A stretch of DNA of 8,750 nucleotides from DASRDS01 sp035652495 (GTDB taxonomy: Bacteria > Gemmatimonadota > Gemmatimonadetes > Gemmatimonadales > Gemmatimonadaceae), in contig DASRDS010000246.1 of NCBI GenBank assembly GCA_035652495.1, positions 1 to 8,750 on the forward strand, read 5' to 3'. Numbering within the stretch: the first letter of the stretch is position 1; each line of letters opens with the position of its first letter. A program made the translations under genes and the position numbers. Of this stretch, positions 5,700-8,750 are shown piece after piece. The notes beneath the pieces are model-generated. The model saw only the letters and a program-made list of their open reading frames with translations. It was not told the DNA's origin and searched no databases.

Positions 5700-5993
5700 T
5701 TACTGATCGAGCGCCTCGCTCATCGAAGTTCTGTCCGCAATCGGGCTGTCGCGGAGGGACGCCGACGTCCGACCATCGTCCAAATACAGGTAGATGTTGG
5801 CGCAATCGACACCGCCGTCCTTACCCGTGAAGATCACGGTCCGAGTGCCGGCGGGCAGCTTGACCGTGGACGAGTCCATGCGATTCTTGACGTACTTGAG
5901 CGTGGCGACCGTCTTGCCCGGTCCTTGACCCAGCAGGGCGCTGGCGCTTGATGCGCTCAGCAGGAGGGCGAATTTCCATGGGAGTGATTTCAT
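5700..5993 (-). CDS. Small exported protein of unknown function
   Basis: A 97-residue protein that I do not recognise. It starts with a signal peptide: basic MKSLPWK, hydrophobic FALLLSASSASALLG, with possible cleavage after SASA (residue 19) or a little later. The mature part, about 75 residues, has short strands such as TVATLKYV (28-35), TRTVIFTG (50-57) and CANIYLYLDDG (64-74), and one cysteine (Cys64). It starts 51 bases after the stop of the permease on the same strand, so it may belong to that transcript. The 3' end faces the hydrolase. No ribosome binding site is near the ATG; a TACGTT lies seven bases upstream (6006-6001), like the -10 of the ridA-like gene, but no good -35 goes with it. 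Reading frame and signal peptide support a real gene. Confidence 0.7.
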   Translation of the reverse strand: MKSLPWKFALLLSASSASALLGQGPGKTVATLKYVKNRMDSSTVKLPAGTRTVIFTGKDGGVDCANIYLYLDDGRTSASLRDSPIADRTSMSEALDQ

Positions 5994-6044
5994 GGCGCCA
6001 AACGTAGCTGACTCCCGTCTGCTGGCTGTCCTGACGGATGTCTC

Positions 6045-8366
6045 TTAGGTCGCGCGCAGGACTTCCAAGGGCTCGGCGCGCATCGCCGTGATCGCCGGCC
6101 CGAGGGCGGCGAGTAGGCTGACGACGATCAGGACGCACTCGGCCGCGACGAGTACGCGGGCGTCCGTGGGTCTGACGTCGTAGAGGTAGGCCGTCAGGAG
6201 TTTCATGACGTAGAGCGACGCAAACGCGCCGCTGGCGGTGCCCGCGAGGACCGTCACGGTCGCGTCGTGGAAGACGCGGCGGACGATCGATGGGGGGGCG
6301 GCGCCGAGTGCCAGGCGAATGGCGAATTCGCGGCGGCGCTGGCTGACGGTGTAGGCGATAATGGAGTAGACGCCAAAGGCTGTCAGGAACAGAGCGAGTG
6401 CGCTCAGGGTGCCGAAGAGGCCGGCCAGGCGCTCTTGGTCCGCTAACGAGTTTCGGTAGTAGGTGGACCACGGCTTCACGTGTCCACTGATCGACCGATG
6501 CACGGCGAGGGCGGTCGATACCGGGGTGCCGGTCACGCGGACGATGAGCTGACGGTATCGTGTACTCGCCTCTGGCGAGACGGCGAAGATCACCGGATCG
6601 GGTATCTCGTCGGGATCGCGGGAAAAGCCCAGCGTTATGTCGCGGGCAATGCCGACGACGGGAAGCCAGGTCGCACGAGTGGATTCGTTGCCGAAGCGAA
6701 CGAAACCACCCACGGCGCCCCCGTGCGGGAAGAGCGCGCGGGCGGCGCGGCTGGACAGGATGACGGCGCCCGCGCCCGCGGCATCGCCCATCAGGAAGTC
6801 GCGACCCGCGATGACCGGAACGCCGAGTGTCCGGAGCGCGTACGGATCGGTGGCGTAGTAGGTTCGCCAGATCTCGGTGCGTGTGGCGTCGCCCGCGGCC
6901 GTCGACTGAACGACGCCGTCGCCGGATTGCATGTAGCCGATCATCGTCGCGGCACCGACGCCCGAGGATGCGGCCACGCGGCCCAGCATTTCACTCGCAT
7001 GCCGCGCTCGGCCTGTCGTGTCGCGACCCAGGTCGACCCATCCCGAGAGCAAGCGATTGGTGTCGAATCCGAACTGATAGCCGCCAACGTGTCGCATGGC
7101 CTCGAGCAGGAGCCCCGTCGCCATGAGCAGCGTCATCGTGAGCGCCACGGAGATCACGGCCGCGGTATTGAATCGCGGCGTGGGCTGACTCGTCGTCGCG
7201 CTGCCGTTCTTGAGCGGCTCGGCGACCACGATACGGGTCGCGCGCCACGCGGGAAGCAGGCCCGCCGCGACGGCGCTGAGCGCGGCCGCGAGCGCAGTCC
7301 AGAGCACGACGTGCCAGGTGAGATGCGGTGGAAGCGCGCCGACGGAGATGTCACCCGCCGGCAGCAATCCCACCGCGAGCCGCGTGCCCCATGCCGCGAG
7401 CCCGAGTCCGGCTACGCCACCGATCAGGACCAGCGCGCCGGTCTCGGCGAGCTGCAGGCGGATGAGGGTTGCCGGCGTCGCCCCCAATGCCATGCGCAGC
7501 GCATACTCGCGCGACCGCGACATGCTCCGGACGAGCGTGAGCGTCGCGACGTTCGCGCACGCGACCAAGAGCACGACGAAGCCCGCGGCCGCCAAGATGA
7601 CGTGAGCCGAACGAATCGAGCGCGAGGGTTGGGCGAACGGCTGGAGCGAGTACGAGAATGGTCGCCGGCCGGTGCCGAACCGCTCTTCGAGCCGTGTTGC
7701 GATGACGCGGAGCTCCGCGTTCGCCTTCTCAGGGTCGAATCCGGGTTTGAGGCGGACGACCGGCATGAGGCGCGACGCCCAAGGTTGAACCGACTCGTCG
7801 CCCGGCGGAAGTGGCACATAGACATCGGGTCCCATGGCGGCCGGTGGGAGTACGCCGACGATCGCGTACGCGCGATCATCGACGGTGATCATCGCGCCGC
7901 GCAGCTCACCGCGGCCCGCGAACCATCGCTGCCACAGGCTATAACTGACGACCGCCGTCCCCTCGTCGCTCGCCGGGTTTCCAGTCAGCACGCGACCCAG
8001 TCCCGGCGCGACGCCCACGGTCCGGAAATACGTCGGCGTGACGCGCGCCACCCACTGCGATTCGCCTTGTCCGCCGCTTTCGACGAACCCGTCGCTCCAC
8101 GCCATGGCCGCGATGTCGCTGAACGCGTTCGCGCCCGCTTGGAGCGCGTGATACTTATCGGCCGCGGTCGCGCGGCCATTGATGCCGTCTCCCCACTGGA
8201 TGACCCGTATGAGCCGGTCGGACGCGGGATACGGGATGTACGGATACAGCACGGAGTCGATGACCGCGAACGTCGCGGCGGCGAACCCGAGAGAGATCGC
8301 CATCGACAGCGTACACAGCGCGGAGAATCCCGGCGTGCGCCGGCAGGATCGGAGGGCCGACATCAT
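6045..8366 (-). CDS. ABC transporter permease, MacB/FtsX-like duplicated orphan type (ADOP), second copy
   Basis: A 773-residue inner-membrane protein with the same two-fold plan as the permease at 591. Counting from the second Met (8363): LRSCRRTPGF start, helix about 14-40, periplasmic domain about 42-245, FtsX part about 253-376 with EYALRMALGATPATLIRLQL and ending GLLPAWRATR, helix about 400-420, second periplasmic domain about 425-640, last FtsX part about 648-765 with FGVYSIIAYTVSQRRREFAI and RLALGA. No ATPase is present. The start is ATG 8366 or the adjoining ATG 8363; the family N-terminus begins a dozen residues before the PGF motif, so a longer reading frame from 8570 is rejected as it would run through the DUF6496 gene. 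No ribosome binding site is clear. It is divergent from the DUF6496 gene and may be followed in the same transcript by the 97-residue gene. Sequence similarity to the first permease is plain only in the FtsX motifs, so this is not a recent duplication. Confidence 0.93.
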   Translation of the reverse strand: MMSALRSCRRTPGFSALCTLSMAISLGFAAATFAVIDSVLYPYIPYPASDRLIRVIQWGDGINGRATAADKYHALQAGANAFSDIAAMAWSDGFVESGGQGESQWVARVTPTYFRTVGVAPGLGRVLTGNPASDEGTAVVSYSLWQRWFAGRGELRGAMITVDDRAYAIVGVLPPAAMGPDVYVPLPPGDESVQPWASRLMPVVRLKPGFDPEKANAELRVIATRLEERFGTGRRPFSYSLQPFAQPSRSIRSAHVILAAAGFVVLLVACANVATLTLVRSMSRSREYALRMALGATPATLIRLQLAETGALVLIGGVAGLGLAAWGTRLAVGLLPAGDISVGALPPHLTWHVVLWTALAAALSAVAAGLLPAWRATRIVVAEPLKNGSATTSQPTPRFNTAAVISVALTMTLLMATGLLLEAMRHVGGYQFGFDTNRLLSGWVDLGRDTTGRARHASEMLGRVAASSGVGAATMIGYMQSGDGVVQSTAAGDATRTEIWRTYYATDPYALRTLGVPVIAGRDFLMGDAAGAGAVILSSRAARALFPHGGAVGGFVRFGNESTRATWLPVVGIARDITLGFSRDPDEIPDPVIFAVSPEASTRYRQLIVRVTGTPVSTALAVHRSISGHVKPWSTYYRNSLADQERLAGLFGTLSALALFLTAFGVYSIIAYTVSQRRREFAIRLALGAAPPSIVRRVFHDATVTVLAGTASGAFASLYVMKLLTAYLYDVRPTDARVLVAAECVLIVVSLLAALGPAITAMRAEPLEVLRAT

Positions 8367-8398
8367 CGCATCTGACAGACGACAATACGCGCGACACG

Positions 8399-8412
8399 GA
8401 TACTGGCGTATC
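8399..8412. repeat. Short inverted repeat in the divergent region
   Basis: GATAC-TGGC-GTATC is a perfect dyad with five-base arms in the 81-base gap (8367-8447) between the second permease and the DUF6496 gene. It could be an operator or part of a promoter (GATACT at 8399-8404 resembles the -10 used at 4029), but I find no -35 at correct spacing on either strand. Nothing else is called in this gap. Confidence 0.3.
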
Positions 8413-8436
8413 ACTTGCACTACATCGAGCGCGACC

Positions 8437-8442
8437 AGGAGG
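8437..8442 (+). promoter_or_regulatory. Perfect Shine-Dalgarno AGGAGG of the DUF6496 gene
   Basis: AGGAGG lies five bases before ATG 8448 and settles the start there instead of at ATG 8415, which has no such site. It is the strongest ribosome binding site in the window and contrasts with the exported-protein genes, which have none. Confidence 0.85.
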
Positions 8443-8447
8443 TATCT

Positions 8448-8684
8448 ATGGCACGCAAATATGGGAAGGCCGCATCGAAACGCGTGGCGAGCGCGATGCG
8501 GCGCCGGAAGCGCGGGACGCTCAAGTCTGGCCGCGGTGGCAAGGGCGGCACGGTGAAGAGCCGCAAGCAAGCGATCGCGATCGGGCTCAGCGAAGCGCGG
8601 AAGAAGGGTGCGAAGGTGCCGAAGCGCAAAACATCCCGCAAATCGTCTCGCAAGTCATCGCGTCGGTCACGCACATCGTCATAG
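8448..8684 (+). CDS. DUF6496-type small, highly basic protein
   Basis: A 78-residue protein matching the DUF6496 pattern: ARKYGKAASKRVASAMRRRK (2-21), then SGRGGKGGTVKSRKQAIAIG (27-46) and LSEARKKGAKVPKRK (47-61). The family has no established function. The composition is extreme: 15 Lys and 15 Arg against one Glu. The tail (61-78) is a Lys/Ser/Arg run with KSSRKSSRRS, like the tails of bacterial histone H1-like proteins, so binding to DNA or RNA in the cytoplasm is a reasonable inference. The start follows a perfect AGGAGG, suggesting efficient translation. It is divergent from the second permease, and its stop overlaps a convergent minus-strand reading frame by six bases. It has no signal peptide, unlike the exported-protein block. 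Confidence 0.85.
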   Translation: MARKYGKAASKRVASAMRRRKRGTLKSGRGGKGGTVKSRKQAIAIGLSEARKKGAKVPKRKTSRKSSRKSSRRSRTSS

Positions 8685-8750
8685 GGATCGATAGTCTTTC
8701 CACTCTCGCTCGACGAACTTGGCCATGGTCTTGGCCGCCGCGTGCAGCCA
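8679..8750 (-). CDS. 3' end of an unidentified minus-strand gene (runs off the window)
   Basis: The last 72 bases read on the minus strand as 23 codons and a TGA stop (8681-8679): WLHAAAKTMAKFVEREWKDY then RSL. The third codon position is G or C in 18 of 23 codons, as in the known genes here and better than the two competing minus-strand frames. The end would be helical, with mixed charge. It overlaps the stop of the DUF6496 gene by six bases, tail to tail. The piece is too short to assign a family, and the reading frame itself is only a likely call. Confidence 0.45.
   Translation of the reverse strand, partial: WLHAAAKTMAKFVEREWKDYRSL

Noticed and set aside
5821..6471. A 216-codon minus-strand frame spanning the end of the second permease and the 97-residue gene.
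   Set aside because: Pro/Arg-rich, overlaps two better-supported genes in another frame on the same strand, and has no motif.
6480..8375. A 631-codon open frame on the plus strand, opposite the second permease.
   Set aside because: It lies wholly antisense to a clear permease gene. Its product is rich in Arg, Asp, His and Gly without hydrophobic core or known motif, as expected for the complement of a GC-rich gene. No ribosome binding site was seen.
8367..8570. N-terminal extension of the second permease to a start at 8570 (841 residues).
   Set aside because: The extra residues do not resemble the family N-terminus and would run antisense through the DUF6496 gene, which has a perfect ribosome binding site. 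ATG 8366/8363 fits the family.
1..8750. Search for CRISPR arrays, tRNAs, insertion-sequence ends, defence genes or phage genes.
   Set aside because: No regularly spaced repeats, cloverleaf-like segments, transposase or nuclease motifs were seen on either strand by eye.

Overview
The window looks like a chromosomal stretch of a GC-rich Gram-negative bacterium, most likely Gemmatimonadota, with Acidobacteriota as the main alternative. This rests on the GC-rich third codon positions, two large ABC-type permeases of the duplicated orphan kind common in those phyla, several small exported proteins of the 'L-x-GTW' type, and a DUF6496-type basic protein. No rRNA, tRNA, insertion sequence, CRISPR array or phage gene was recognised. 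Genes are tightly packed and no gap between genes exceeds about 90 bases.

Left part (1-2966): an ECF-type sigma factor on the minus strand is divergent, across 49 bases, from an orphan MacB/FtsX-like permease on the plus strand. No anti-sigma gene is visible.

Middle part (2967-5993): a block of five genes, each with a predicted export signal. In order they are an exported RidA-family protein (+), a lipocalin-like protein (-), a second small GTW-type secreted protein (+), a serine alpha/beta hydrolase (+) and a 97-residue protein of unknown function (-). The two GTW-type genes diverge from a 25-base near-palindrome at 3991-4015 that contains both of their -35 elements. The ridA-like gene carries a closely related element (17 of 21 bases) at the same distance from its ATG. 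In all three the -10 element ends only 5-6 bases before the ATG and no ribosome binding site is seen, so leaderless transcripts are predicted. This shared promoter/operator module is the most system-like signal here.

Right part (6045-8750): a second duplicated permease on the minus strand, probably in one transcription unit with the 97-residue gene downstream of it. Divergent from it is a 78-residue, extremely basic DUF6496-type protein with a perfect AGGAGG ribosome binding site. The last 72 bases hold the apparent 3' end of another minus-strand gene.

Taken together this looks like a cell-envelope locus: two permeases without their own ATPase facing each other around a set of periplasmic or secreted proteins, with an ECF sigma factor at the edge. 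No physical or functional link between the parts is proven by sequence. No defence system or mobile element was found.
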